A DNA stretch of 64,000 bases from UBA2336 sp964419145 (GCA_964419145.1 CAYQOM010000001.1:496001-560000); one strand, 5' to 3'. Positions 44,166-53,542 are shown, counted from the stretch's first letter. Notes: generated by a model not told the origin, from the sequence alone. Translations and numbers: made by a program.

Positions 44166-44720
44166 TTAGCCTTTTACCACCTTGTAGTACAACGTAATGG
44201 CCCCGCACCCAAAGGTTTTTGTTTTCAACAGCTTCAGGTTTATGCGCTCGGTAATGTTTTTGAACAACGGCAACCCAGCCCCCACCACGGTCGGCTGAAC
44301 GGAAAGTTGAAATTCGTTAACAAGGTTAAGCCTGGCCAAGGCCACTATCAAACTGGGGCTGCCCACCAACAGGTCGCGGCCGGGCTGTTGCTTCAGCTCC
44401 AGTATTTCTTCCTGCCTGAGTTCATTTTTCAACGTGGTGTTTCGCCAGTCAACCCGTTGCAACGTGCGGGAAAAAACCATCTTGGAGGCGTTGTCTATGG
44501 CTGCGGCAAATTCATCGGTTGCCCGGTTTCCGGTTGGGGTTTTCACTACAGCCGGCCAGTAACTCTCCATAAGCTGGTAGGTTGTGCGGCCGTATAACAA
44601 CAAGCCCGCGCTGTTCAGCAACGTGGTGTAATGATCATGAATTTCGTCATCAGCCATCATGGCGGTATGATCGCAAAACCCGTCAAGGGTCATGTTCATG
44701 GTGGCTATCAGTTTTCGCAT
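44166..44720 (-). CDS. Dihydrofolate reductase-like (RibD C-terminal) protein
   Basis: 184 residues of the RibD/YwjB-like reductase fold: MRKLIATMNMTLDGFCDH, LLLYGRTTYQLMESYWP, DLLVGSPSLIVALARLNLV and TVVGAGLPLF. It probably binds NADPH; substrate unknown. This type is common as a single accessory gene. Confidence 0.88.
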   Translation of the reverse strand: MRKLIATMNMTLDGFCDHTAMMADDEIHDHYTTLLNSAGLLLYGRTTYQLMESYWPAVVKTPTGNRATDEFAAAIDNASKMVFSRTLQRVDWRNTTLKNELRQEEILELKQQPGRDLLVGSPSLIVALARLNLVNEFQLSVQPTVVGAGLPLFKNITERINLKLLKTKTFGCGAITLYYKVVKG

Positions 44721-44780
44721 GGTTTGGGTTTATTTAAAATGCACGGCTTTTTCCGCCCATTACTCGCAGGCTTGTGCTTC

Positions 44781-45200
44781 TTACATTAAACTTAATGCAG
44801 CGTATTTCCTCTCCTTTATCAATCCTGACGTCCAGCTATCAACCTCTAGCTTTTCAAAAGTCCGCAATACCTTATCATCAAGTTCTACTACTTTTATGCA
44901 AATGCCGTGGCCGTCAACTTTCACGTTCTGTCCATTTAAACCGGCTCCTTCAATTTTAATATAAATTTCATCATCCTTAGCCCAACTCCACTTGCCCTGA
45001 AGTTCAGTATCTCCCGTAATAAGAAGACAAGTCCCATCCCTTAAAAATTCATACTTGTCGGTCATCCTGGGAAAATCATCAATTGACTCTTTCTCAATTG
45101 TCCAAATTGAAGAAGTCAAAAGATTACTTCTCTTTGATTGGTAATTCTGTCCGCATGACAGCGTTGCGAGCAATAGTGCAACGGTTATTAACTGTTTCAT
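44781..45200 (-). CDS. Small lipoprotein, lipocalin-like
   Basis: About 139 residues from MKQLITVALLLATLSCGQN; lipobox LATLSC (Cys16). SSIWTIEKESIDDFPRMTDK and LQGKWSWAKDDEIYIKIEG suggest a small beta-barrel of the type found in secreted lipocalin-like proteins. The frame can start three codons earlier at 45209. Function unknown. Confidence 0.7.
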   Translation of the reverse strand: MKQLITVALLLATLSCGQNYQSKRSNLLTSSIWTIEKESIDDFPRMTDKYEFLRDGTCLLITGDTELQGKWSWAKDDEIYIKIEGAGLNGQNVKVDGHGICIKVVELDDKVLRTFEKLEVDSWTSGLIKERKYAALSLM

Positions 45201-45235
45201 AAAACTCATTTTTAATTAATACTATTTAAACTAAT

Positions 45236-45290
45236 CGATTCATTGTCCGAGGGACATTAGCCACAACAATGTATATACCACCCCCTATTT
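45236..45290 (-). repeat. Dispersed dyad element (GTCC/GGAC type)
   Basis: Read on the minus strand: GGTGG, TATATAC, GGCTAATGTCCCTCGGACAA, TGA. It aligns with 43999-44045 (GGGTGGAATAC ... AATATCCCTCGTCCGCGGACA, ATGA). Both carry a GTCC..GGAC dyad. Two copies only, so repeat status is moderately supported. Confidence 0.45.
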
Positions 45291-45937
45291 CACTTCGGTA
45301 GCCGGCTCTTGATGTACTTAATTTGCCCGTTGTGGTTTGACTCGTGCTCGCACACGTGAAACCACTTGCAATAATTGTTGGTGGGGCCCCAAAACCAGTT
45401 TTCATCAACCGCCAAAAGCCAGGTGTCGTCCCGCTTTTTGAATTCGCTGATGGTATGCTCTCGTACTTCCTGCAGTGCGCTTAAATAAAAATCGAGGGTG
45501 TTGCCCTTTATGGTTTTTCTGCCTTCATCGCCCAGGTCCATGGCCACGGAAAACCGCTTTTTGTCTTGCTCGCTCCAATCGCCCCACTTCTTGCCTTCAA
45601 AGGTATGAACCTGGTAAAACCGTTCCGTAGCCGCTAAGTGCAACAACATGGCGCCAATGGAGTTTGAATCTTCATCGTGCACGTAATCCAGTTGCTCAAC
45701 CGTCATGTCCTTTACCGGATACAATATTACGGTTCGCATCCACGTCATCATCGACAGCAAGGTGCCAACATGTGGTGAAAATCCTTCTCTTGGGCCAATT
45801 ACGTTTTCACGGTCTTCGGCTGGCCATTCGGCTGCGGTATTGGTGTGTGGAATTAACGAGAGACCGAGGGTTCCGGTGGTGAGCATCGCAGTGGATTTAA
45901 TAAAATCCCTGCGGGGGATTGGATTGGTGGTTTTCAT
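45290..45937 (-). CDS. Tat-exported DinB-like protein
   Basis: 215 residues. A twin-arginine leader (PRRDFIKSTAMLTTGTLGLS) is followed by a DinB-type four-helix bundle; probable metal ligands are the His in AMLLHLAATERFY and the two in FHVCEHESNHNGQI. DinB-like enzymes are usually cytoplasmic thiol-dependent transferases; the Tat leader implies folding with metal before export. Function unknown. Confidence 0.85.
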   Translation of the reverse strand: MKTTNPIPRRDFIKSTAMLTTGTLGLSLIPHTNTAAEWPAEDRENVIGPREGFSPHVGTLLSMMTWMRTVILYPVKDMTVEQLDYVHDEDSNSIGAMLLHLAATERFYQVHTFEGKKWGDWSEQDKKRFSVAMDLGDEGRKTIKGNTLDFYLSALQEVREHTISEFKKRDDTWLLAVDENWFWGPTNNYCKWFHVCEHESNHNGQIKYIKSRLPK

Positions 45938-46154
45938 ATAGGAATTGAGTTGGTTTTTTTCCGGCTTTAACTGGTGCCTTTTCTCAACTTCCCGGCCTGC
46001 CCTCGCGCATGTTGAGGCATATCCACCATGAACTTACAAAAATATTTTATTACTCCCTCTCAGGTAATGCGGCCATTATCAGGAGATTAATCATAATGTC
46101 AAAGCGTTGAGGGAATTGAAATCTCGGAATCAGAAGCTTGTTTGATTTGCGATG

Positions 46155-46186
46155 TTGCATAAGCCTATTGAATTGTCTTATCTTTA
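46155..46186 (+). promoter_or_regulatory. Possible promoter for the 46226 lipoprotein gene
   Basis: TTG at 46155-46157 and TATCTTTA at 46179-46186 are 21 bases apart, one mismatch from TAnnTTTG, about 40 bases before the ATG. Confidence 0.3.
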
Positions 46187-46225
46187 AATAGCTTTAGATC
46201 TATTCAACATAAACGCTTTGTATAT

Positions 46226-46726
46226 ATGCTTATTAACAGGGTAATTTTTGTAGCAATCGTATGTTTGATAGTCTTGCCAATGTGCAATAAAAATGAAGAG
46301 GAGTTGAACTCCGGCCACCTTTCAATCGATGGTACGCGCTTTACATTAAATCGGTCAGGCATATTTCCTGCCTTAGACCCTACCGAAGATCATACTGGCA
46401 ATGGTTTCTACCTTACTGAAGCAGCTGTCAGTGGTCCAAACGGAACCACCTTTTTAGTTGAAGTATGTACACAAACCCAAGCCCTTTCAACCGGAACTTA
46501 TATATTCACTGATAAAGCAATGCAGTACGATCGTGATCCTATGGAGATTAATTACTTTGGTGTGGCCTATGCAGGGAATTCTCTTACCGCCTCAAAAACA
46601 ACCGTAGGTACATTCCAGGTTGAGCGAAAAGGCGATGTGTACACCTTTACCCTCGATGCCATTATTGATGGTCACGAAGTAAAGGCTTACTTTAAAGGTG
46701 AACCAGTAATTTTTTCACCTACGTAA
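46226..46726 (+). CDS. Putative lipoprotein, unknown function
   Basis: 166 residues. Hydrophobic leader with lipobox-like VLPMC (Cys20), then a beta-rich domain (LSIDGTRFTLNRSGIFPALD, VGTFQVERKGDVYTFTLDAI) of the kind seen in small Bacteroidota surface lipoproteins. No partner genes. Confidence 0.65.
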   Translation: MLINRVIFVAIVCLIVLPMCNKNEEELNSGHLSIDGTRFTLNRSGIFPALDPTEDHTGNGFYLTEAAVSGPNGTTFLVEVCTQTQALSTGTYIFTDKAMQYDRDPMEINYFGVAYAGNSLTASKTTVGTFQVERKGDVYTFTLDAIIDGHEVKAYFKGEPVIFSPT

Positions 46727-46852
46727 TTGAAGTGATGCCTATTCTCCACAGTCGAGTTCAAAATGCTCAACGTCCTCTAACGAGTGACGTTGAGGGGGTA
46801 AGAGTTTTATAACGGGGTGTTTGTGCAAGGGCAGCTCCTGTACAGCCTGGAT

Positions 46853-47428
46853 TCAATCCATTACTCTGTTTTTGAACAACTGGAACCACTTCTCTAAATT
46901 TTCTTCATCGTATAATTCAATTGCCCTGAAAATTTCCCGTGCAAATTCAATTGGGGCAACGCCTGTTGCGGTAATGATGTTCTCGTCTGCTACAGCCCAC
47001 GCGTTCATGTAATGCTCATCTCCTCGATAGTCCGAAGCAACCTCTTTTAAATAATCCAAGCCGTTACTGGTGTGCTTCCGCTTGTTCAGCAAACCCAATT
47101 GGCCGAGGTAGGTAGTGGCGGCACAAATGGCAGCAATTGGTTTTTCTTTTTCAACTATGCGCTTTGTTAAATCTTCAATCGCAGTAATTTTTCCCTCCTC
47201 CCACGCAGTGCCACCCGGAAGAATCAGCACATCAACATTTTCAGGATTTAAATCAGCAAGTGAGCATGTCGGTTTTACGTGAAGCCCACCCATGGAGGTG
47301 ATTGAATTCCCATTTTCTGAAAAGAATATCAAATCAAACCGTTCGCTTTTGTTTAATTCAGGCGTTACATAAGCAATTTCCCAGTCGGAAAATCCATCAA
47401 AAAGAAAAATACCTATTCGCTTCTTCAT
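46853..47428 (-). CDS. DJ-1/PfpI family protein
   Basis: 191 residues. IGIFLFDGFSDWEIAY with Glu17, DVLILPGGTAWEEG and the nucleophile elbow AAICAATTYLGQLGLL (Cys102) define the fold. Close to the YdeA/type-1 glutamine amidotransferase-like subgroup; may act as a chaperone, glyoxalase or protease-like hydrolase. Confidence 0.88.
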   Translation of the reverse strand: MKKRIGIFLFDGFSDWEIAYVTPELNKSERFDLIFFSENGNSITSMGGLHVKPTCSLADLNPENVDVLILPGGTAWEEGKITAIEDLTKRIVEKEKPIAAICAATTYLGQLGLLNKRKHTSNGLDYLKEVASDYRGDEHYMNAWAVADENIITATGVAPIEFAREIFRAIELYDEENLEKWFQLFKNRVMD

Positions 47429-47527
47429 GCCTCACAATTTACCTGGTTATGTGTTGAAATCCATCTGATTCTGGAATCCTTTTCAAATTTGAAAATCTTT
47501 AAGTCGTGATTTCATCAACCTGGCTTT

Positions 47528-47950
47528 CTATTGGTGCTCAAACCCAAAACGAATAGCGTCTTCGAGTACATGGAGGTTAATGTCTTTCAGTGCTTTTAAC
47601 TTAATGCAATAACTGGTTACACTTGCCTTGCCTAACTTTTTTCCATACGTCTGCATCAGGTAGTTCTTATCGTCAATACCCATGATGTAGATCGTGATTC
47701 CGGTTGTGTTTGCACTTATACCCAGTTGATAGAATTCCCGAGTCTTTCCATCCGCATATTTCAGGTGTTGAAATCCGTATCCAATACTGGGATTGGAAAC
47801 CGTTTTACCTGATTCATCCTTGCCATCCAGAAACCATAATTTACAGGCTGGCTTGATCTGCAACATCAGGTTGTGCAACGCCTGCATATCAATTCGTTTT
47901 TGCGCAGGAAGGCTTTTTAAATACGTATTTATTTGCTCCTTGATATTCAT
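47528..47950 (-). CDS. DUF1801 domain protein (second)
   Basis: About 140 residues from MNIKEQINTYLKSLPAQKRI; LHNLMLQIKPACKLWFLDG and GYGFQHLKYADGKTREFYQLG fit DUF1801-type proteins. Little identity with the copy at 27619. The frame can start four codons earlier at 47962. Confidence 0.75.
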   Translation of the reverse strand: MNIKEQINTYLKSLPAQKRIDMQALHNLMLQIKPACKLWFLDGKDESGKTVSNPSIGYGFQHLKYADGKTREFYQLGISANTTGITIYIMGIDDKNYLMQTYGKKLGKASVTSYCIKLKALKDINLHVLEDAIRFGFEHQ

Positions 47951-48120
47951 ACGGCAATTCATTTACCGTATAAATTTCGTTGACTTCTATGATATCGTTA
48001 CGGTGCAGTTACGACAATGATAGTGGCGGAATGCGAAAGGGTTTTATGTGTGTTCCCAATTTTTGAACCACATAGACACATAGGGGCACATAGCTTTTGG
48101 CCTCGGACCAGGGAAGAAGT

Positions 48121-49290
48121 TTACAAAAACTCTCCCATCACCGCCTCCACCGAGCGGCTGCCGGGGAAGAAAGAAACCATTTTCAATAACACGCGGTCAA
48201 CCAACGTGTCGGGGCAGGAGGCTCCGCTGGTGAGCACAATCTTCACTTGTTCTTTGGCAGGAATGAAATTACGCGTGATTTCTTTTTTCTTTTCATGATA
48301 AATGAAATGATGAATTTCATCAGCCGATTTTATTTCACTTTCGGAGTTGATGAAATACGTGGGGAATTTCCGTTCACACAATTCTACAATGTGCGAGGTG
48401 TTGGAACTGTTGTAGCCGCCCACCACCAGGGCGAGGTCGGCATCGGTTTCGAGTAGTTCGTAGGTGGAGTCCTGGTTGTCGTTGGTGGCGTAGCACAAGG
48501 TATCGCGTGTGTCGGCCACGTGCTGCTTCAGGTTTTGTTCGCCATACTTTTCAATCATCAACGAACGAAAGTATTCGGCAATGGCCTGTGTTTCGGAGGC
48601 CAGCATGGTGGTTTGGTTTACCACACCTACGCGTTGCAAATCGCTTTCTACATTAAACCCTTCCGAAAATTTTCCGGCAAACTCTTCGTAAAATGCTTCT
48701 TTCGGTTTTGTTCCGGTGATGTACGCACCTAATCGTTTCGCATCCTCCATATCGCGTACAATTACCGATGCACCCGTGCTGGCGCTATGCGAAAACGTGG
48801 CACGCGTTTCTTCGTGTTTCGGCTTGCCGTGAATGATGATGGTAAAATTTTCACGCCCCAGCCTTTCGGCACGGTTCCACACCTTTTCAACAAACGGGCA
48901 GGTGGTGTTGTACTTCTGCACTTCAACGCCTTTGTCTAACAACAAGTGTTCAATTTCCAACGTGGTGCCAAATGCCGGAATGATCACCACATCATCTTTA
49001 CCAATGTTATCCCATGGAATAAACTGCGTGCCGTCCGTATCCATAATAAACTGAATGCCGCGGCTCTGTAAATCATGGTTCACCTCCTGGTTGTGGATCA
49101 TCTGGCTGAGCAGGTAAACTTTCTTGTCAGCGTTTTCTTCCAGCGCCTTATAACTTTTTTCAATGGCGTTTTCCACACCATAGCAAAAACCAAAATGACG
49201 GGCAATGTAAAATCCTACGGGCCCGAAATCGAGAAACACCGGGCTAAAATCCTGCTTGCGCGGATCTTTTGCCCTGCGGGCCTCCTTCAC
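48121..49290 (-). CDS. ispH: 4-hydroxy-3-methylbut-2-enyl diphosphate reductase (IspH)
   Basis: Last enzyme of the MEP isoprenoid pathway, producing IPP and DMAPP. The three [4Fe-4S] Cys are in ARHFGFCYGVENA, NTTCPFVEKVWNRAE and TSGASCPDTLVDRVL; also HGKPKHEE, NQTTM and YNSSNTSHIVEL. This is the long Bacteroidota form. GTG 49290 is the first ordinary start, but conserved coding clearly continues upstream as IKKFDIPAYYRSSITGK; no ATG, GTG or TTG precedes that segment before the in-frame TAA. The likely true first codon is ATC at 49341, either a near-cognate start or a mutated ATG. Confidence 0.95.
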   Translation of the reverse strand: MKEARRAKDPRKQDFSPVFLDFGPVGFYIARHFGFCYGVENAIEKSYKALEENADKKVYLLSQMIHNQEVNHDLQSRGIQFIMDTDGTQFIPWDNIGKDDVVIIPAFGTTLEIEHLLLDKGVEVQKYNTTCPFVEKVWNRAERLGRENFTIIIHGKPKHEETRATFSHSASTGASVIVRDMEDAKRLGAYITGTKPKEAFYEEFAGKFSEGFNVESDLQRVGVVNQTTMLASETQAIAEYFRSLMIEKYGEQNLKQHVADTRDTLCYATNDNQDSTYELLETDADLALVVGGYNSSNTSHIVELCERKFPTYFINSESEIKSADEIHHFIYHEKKKEITRNFIPAKEQVKIVLTSGASCPDTLVDRVLLKMVSFFPGSRSVEAVMGEFL

Positions 49291-49445
49291 TTTTCCGGTA
49301 ATAGACGACCGGTAGTAGGCGGGTATGTCAAACTTTTTGATGGCGGTTAATCTTTAGTCATGCTAATAACCGCAAAGGTATCAATTAGTTTTTTGGATTC
49401 AGGTTACGGGCACAGGTTTATCTATGCCCGTAAAGTAAAATCCAT

Positions 49446-49619
49446 TTATGCAGCTCGTGATAGTTTATCTTCTCGTACCTGCTTCTTCCTCACTTCCTTC
49501 GATTCCAGATCGAACGTCATCACTTCCACCACATTGTTTTTCAGGTAGCGCAATACTTCCATCACTTTTCCGTCAATTTTGCTTCGCACACGCTCACCTT
49601 TTCTAAACAGTTTTCTCAT
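49446..49619 (-). CDS. 57-residue small protein between degP and ispH
   Basis: MRKLFRKGERVRSKIDGKVM then EVLRYLKNNVVEVMTFDLES and a charged tail. The beginning resembles small KOW/YodC-like beta-barrel proteins (KGERVRSKIDGKVMEV). The gene is on the same strand as degP (starts 19 bases after the degP stop) and so is probably read through from it. Below usual ORF size limits. Confidence 0.6.
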   Translation of the reverse strand: MRKLFRKGERVRSKIDGKVMEVLRYLKNNVVEVMTFDLESKEVRKKQVREDKLSRAA

Positions 49620-49637
49620 GTACACTTGGGTTTAATT

Positions 49638-51125
49638 CTACATCCTGAACGCATAGTTGAACTCGCGCGGAAAGTCTTCGTACGTTCCGGTAAGAATCAC
49701 AAGTTCACCTGCTTTCTTCTTTTTTATTTCTTCGTTAAACTCTTTAACAGATTTCACGGGCACATCGTTTACCTTAGTAACAATAAAACCTTCACGCATG
49801 TCGGTGCTTCGCGCCAGCTTACCGTTACCTAATTTTTTGATGCGCACTCCGTTTTTGAGATCCAATTGTTTCAGCTGCTTGGCATCCACTTCTTCCACAT
49901 CCATGCCAAGGGCTGCAATGCCGCTGCGCTCTTCCAGCTTCACCACATCTACATTACCCTCGCGGTTTTTCAGCACTACCGGGTAAGTAATTTCTTTTCC
50001 CTGACGGTTTACTGTAATCATCACTTTATCGCCCGGCCGATGACGGCCAATGGTTTCGATCAACGCTGAACTTGAGCGAATAGGTGTGTCGTCAATTTTT
50101 ACCACCACATCATTTTCTTTTATACCTGCTGCCTTGGCCGCGCTCCTGCCGTCTTCAGCAAAGCCGGTAATCAAGGCGCCTTCATTTACTTCCAGATCTA
50201 ACTCTTTCACCAATTCACTATTCACACTGCCTACCATTACACCCAACCAACCGCGTTGGACCACACCGAACTTGATCAGGTCTTCTACAATTTTGCTTAC
50301 GATGTTGGAAGGTACGGCAAACCCGTAACCGGAGTACGCACCTGTAGGACTGGCAATGGCAGTGTTGATACCCAGCAATCCACCATTCATATTAACCAAC
50401 GCACCACCACTGTTGCCAGGGTTGATCGCGGCATCCGTTTGAATGAATGATTCAATCGCGGTGTTTCCTTGTGCCTGCAATTCCTCCACACTACGGTTGT
50501 TATTGATGATGTTGATGTTTCTTCCTTTCGCGCTGATGATACCAGCCGTAACCGTTGATGTTAAGTTAAATGGATTGCCAACAGCAAGCACCCATTCACC
50601 CACACGTGCATGATCAGAATCTACAAAGGCAAGAAAAGGTAAATCGGTTTGATTGATTTTTATAAGCGCCAGGTCCGTATCCGGGTCTGTTCCGATTACT
50701 TCTGCTTTGAAAGTACGGTTATCGTTTAACGTTACGTCAACCATATCCGCACCTTGCACCACGTGGTTGTTGGTAACGATGTATCCGCTTGCATTAACAA
50801 TTACTCCTGAGCCTGAACTCTGGCTCGGACCATAATTGCGTGGTATGCCAAAAAATTCGCGGAACGGATCAGCCGAATTATCCTGGCGTGTCATGCGCTG
50901 CGTGGAACGAATGTGCACAACAGCCGGTGTCACCTTCTCGGCAACATCAGCAAAACTGGTAGGCACTTCTGAAGAGGCTCCGTTGAGGTAATTGACTTTT
51001 GAAATCGGGGATTCTGCAACGTATTGAATTTTTACCCCTTCATCTTTTTTAAAATACTCATAGCCACCAAGGGTAAGCAAGCTTCCCAGAATGGCGGCAA
51101 AAAACAGTGTTGCAAATCGCTTCAT
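49638..51125 (-). CDS. degP: Do-family periplasmic serine protease (DegP/HtrA)
   Basis: 495 residues. N-terminal signal anchor, trypsin-like domain with catalytic His121 (YIVTNNHVVQGADMVDV), Asp151 (PDTDLALIKI) and Ser239 (INPGNSGGALVN), then two PDZ domains (about 285-375 and 400-490). It degrades or refolds damaged exported proteins. The start is well supported by a strong AAAGGAG ribosome binding site (51139-51133). Stress-regulated in related bacteria; no regulatory motif could be assigned here. Confidence 0.95.
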   Translation of the reverse strand: MKRFATLFFAAILGSLLTLGGYEYFKKDEGVKIQYVAESPISKVNYLNGASSEVPTSFADVAEKVTPAVVHIRSTQRMTRQDNSADPFREFFGIPRNYGPSQSSGSGVIVNASGYIVTNNHVVQGADMVDVTLNDNRTFKAEVIGTDPDTDLALIKINQTDLPFLAFVDSDHARVGEWVLAVGNPFNLTSTVTAGIISAKGRNINIINNNRSVEELQAQGNTAIESFIQTDAAINPGNSGGALVNMNGGLLGINTAIASPTGAYSGYGFAVPSNIVSKIVEDLIKFGVVQRGWLGVMVGSVNSELVKELDLEVNEGALITGFAEDGRSAAKAAGIKENDVVVKIDDTPIRSSSALIETIGRHRPGDKVMITVNRQGKEITYPVVLKNREGNVDVVKLEERSGIAALGMDVEEVDAKQLKQLDLKNGVRIKKLGNGKLARSTDMREGFIVTKVNDVPVKSVKEFNEEIKKKKAGELVILTGTYEDFPREFNYAFRM

Positions 51126-51355
51126 AGTGTATCTCCTTTAGTTTTGTTCATAGGCAAGCAAAAACCCGGCAAAAAGGCCAAATCAGCCCAAAAAGTGCTG
51201 TTTTTAAGAAATTTTGTCAGCTTTTGATTGTCAAAATGTGCCTGAATCCTGTTCAACGCCTTCTTGTTCTCCGGATATACTATCTACGCATTTCCCGGCA
51301 ATTTGGTTTGCCTGGGGCTGTTTAAGTCGAGTAATATAGAGCATCTTTGCATGTT

Positions 51356-51814
51356 ATGCAATCACTCCGGCTTGTTGCACTCCTCATCATAAGCTCCCCC
51401 TCCATGGCGCAAACGCCCGATCACCCCTTTGCCTGGCTGGAGGGAACCTGGAAACGCCCCGACAAGCCGGTGTTTGAAGTTTGGAAAAAAGGTGAAGGTG
51501 AAATCTTGCTTCAAGGTATCGCCTTTAGAATTTCACCGGCAGGTGATACGTTAGTAACGGAAGAGATCCAATTTATTCGCGAAGGCGATGCCTATGTTTA
51601 CATTCCCGATGTGGCCGGTCCGCAAGGTCCCATTCGCTTTATGTTGACTGCGTTTGATGAAAACAGTTTTGTGGCCGAAAATCCTGATCACGATTTTCCA
51701 AAAATGATTGCTTACGAATATCAACCTCAAACACAACGCCTCATGGCCACCATCTCCGGTGACGGAAAATCCATTCCGTTTCCATTTGAACGTGTCAACT
51801 CTCCTCAAAAATGA
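51356..51814 (+). CDS. Secreted DUF6265-like protein
   Basis: About 152 residues from MQSLRLVALLIISSPSMAQT with a signal peptide. FAWLEGTWKR near the start and VAENPDHDFPKMIAYEYQPQ near the end are the family's hallmarks. Function unknown. It overlaps the methyltransferase gene by four bases (ATGA). The start at 51356 is chosen over TTG 51347. Confidence 0.8.
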   Translation: MQSLRLVALLIISSPSMAQTPDHPFAWLEGTWKRPDKPVFEVWKKGEGEILLQGIAFRISPAGDTLVTEEIQFIREGDAYVYIPDVAGPQGPIRFMLTAFDENSFVAENPDHDFPKMIAYEYQPQTQRLMATISGDGKSIPFPFERVNSPQK

Positions 51815-52995
51815 TTAGTGGAAAAGTAGTTTTAAAAAAAGGAAGGGAGCAATCCGTACTGCGCAAGCATCCCTGGATTTTTTCAGGAGGCATTCACCAA
51901 CTTGACTCAAGCATACAGGAAGGTGATTGGGTTGAAGTGTGCGATCACAAAGGATCAACAATTTGCTTTGGTCACTATCAGCAAGGCAGCATTGCCATTC
52001 GCATTTTGCTGTTTGGTTCCGATAAGCCAACGGAAAATTTCTGGATCGAAAAATTCAATAGAGCTTTACAGTTAAGAAAGAGTGTAGGCTTACCTGCTGC
52101 ACACACCAATGCCTTTCGCTTGATTCATGGTGAAGGTGACGGACTACCCGGATTGATCATTGATGTGTATGATCAGGTAGCTGTGATGCAGGCGCATTCG
52201 TCAGGCATGCATAAAGACAGTACACGAATTGCTGAAGCACTGAAAACAATTTTCGCTGATCGCCTGCAAGCTATATACTACAAGAGTCGTGCTACATTAC
52301 CCGACAAAGTGAAAGCCGCACAACACGATGGTTTTTTGTTTGGCGAAATTTCCGGTCAGCAAACTATTCTCGAACACAACAATAAGTTTATTGTCGATTT
52401 TGTTGACGGACAAAAAACCGGCTTCTTCCTCGATCAGCGTGAAAACCGAAAACTGTTGGGTGAGTTTGCCAACGGAAAAAATGTATTGAATACCTTTTGC
52501 TACACTGGCGGATTCTCCGTGTATGCATTAAAGGCCGGAGCCAACCTGGTGCATTCGGTAGATGCTTCCGAAAAAGCAATCGACCTCACTCGAAAAAATA
52601 TTGAGCTCAACGGCTTCGATGCAGAACAACACGCCTGTTTGGCTACGGATACATTTGAGTTTCTGAAGGGAAAAGAAAATCAATATGACTTAATTATTCT
52701 TGACCCGCCTGCTTTTGCCAAGCACCGCGATGCACGCCACCAGGCGGTAAAAGGTTACCAACGCCTCAATGCCGAAGCGATGAAGGTGATTAAAAGCGGT
52801 GGCATTATTTTTACGTTCTCCTGCTCACAAGTAGTCGACAAACAATTGTTTTACGATACGGTTGCTTCGGCAGCGATTCAAGCTAACCGCGAAGTAAAGG
52901 TGTTGCATTTACTCTCACAACCTGCCGATCATCCTGTTTCCATGAGCCACCCGGAAGGTGAATATTTGAAGGGATTGGTGCTTTATGTGGTGTAG
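51811..52995 (+). CDS. Class I rRNA large-subunit methyltransferase, RlmI-like
   Basis: 394 residues. A PUA domain (about 1-75, KVVLKKGREQSVLRKHPWIF) is followed by a Rossmann SAM methyltransferase: VLNTFCYTGGFSVYALKAGA, LIILDPPAFAKH and FTFSCSQVV. RlmI makes m5C1962 in 23S rRNA; this is the expected role, inferred from the family. Translationally coupled to the DUF6265 gene. Confidence 0.9.
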   Translation: MISGKVVLKKGREQSVLRKHPWIFSGGIHQLDSSIQEGDWVEVCDHKGSTICFGHYQQGSIAIRILLFGSDKPTENFWIEKFNRALQLRKSVGLPAAHTNAFRLIHGEGDGLPGLIIDVYDQVAVMQAHSSGMHKDSTRIAEALKTIFADRLQAIYYKSRATLPDKVKAAQHDGFLFGEISGQQTILEHNNKFIVDFVDGQKTGFFLDQRENRKLLGEFANGKNVLNTFCYTGGFSVYALKAGANLVHSVDASEKAIDLTRKNIELNGFDAEQHACLATDTFEFLKGKENQYDLIILDPPAFAKHRDARHQAVKGYQRLNAEAMKVIKSGGIIFTFSCSQVVDKQLFYDTVASAAIQANREVKVLHLLSQPADHPVSMSHPEGEYLKGLVLYVV

Positions 52996-53053
52996 AGCTA
53001 CCTCTTCCAACTTCTGAAACTATTCCTGTGTCTAATGCTCAAACGGAAAATCT

Positions 53054-53431
53054 ATGAAACGTTTAAGTCTGACGATTATACTCCTGAGCGCCTTAATAGG
53101 AACAGCCTTTCAATGCGGCACCGACCCGATGCCGGAAGGTTGTACGGTACCGGCTGTGGTTCGCGATCTTACTTCATTGGATGGTTGCGGATTTGTGTTT
53201 GAACTGAATGACGGTACCCGGTTGATTCCTGTTTGGGATATGGGTTGGTGTGGAACTCCCCCGCTTCCCAAAGAAGTAACGGAAGATCCGCTGTATAATT
53301 TTGACTACAGGGACGGCAAGATGGTAATGATCGGCTATGAAGAACGAAACGATTTCGCTACCGTGTGCATGGCTGGAAAAACAGTGAAGATTACCTGTGT
53401 TCAGGAAGCTGTTTTCACCCCCACGAATTAA
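53054..53431 (+). CDS. Small Cys-containing exported protein
   Basis: 125 residues. Hydrophobic leader ending GTAFQC (possible but weak lipobox, Cys21). The mature part has paired cysteines (CTVPAVVRDLTSLDGCGFVF, MGWCGTPP, CMAGKTVKITC) that may form disulfides. Function unknown. Confidence 0.6.
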   Translation: MKRLSLTIILLSALIGTAFQCGTDPMPEGCTVPAVVRDLTSLDGCGFVFELNDGTRLIPVWDMGWCGTPPLPKEVTEDPLYNFDYRDGKMVMIGYEERNDFATVCMAGKTVKITCVQEAVFTPTN

Positions 53432-53542
53432 CCTAGCGAGACCTTTGCGTCTCCGCGACTTGGCGGTTTACCCATTACCGCTGAGGCGCAAAGAGTGCTT
53501 CACAAGTAGCACTTTACATTTCGTGCCGTTCTACTTTTTTAA

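Noticed and set aside
43720..46850. Integron-like cassette array
   Set aside because: Single genes are separated by short dyads, but no attC-type RYYYAAC/GTTRRRY pairs or integrase are seen, and one gene is in the opposite orientation.
51126..51346. Sigma-54 type promoter before degP
   Set aside because: TGGCC...TTGCC-like words are present on the minus strand but the spacing does not fit the -24/-12 rule.
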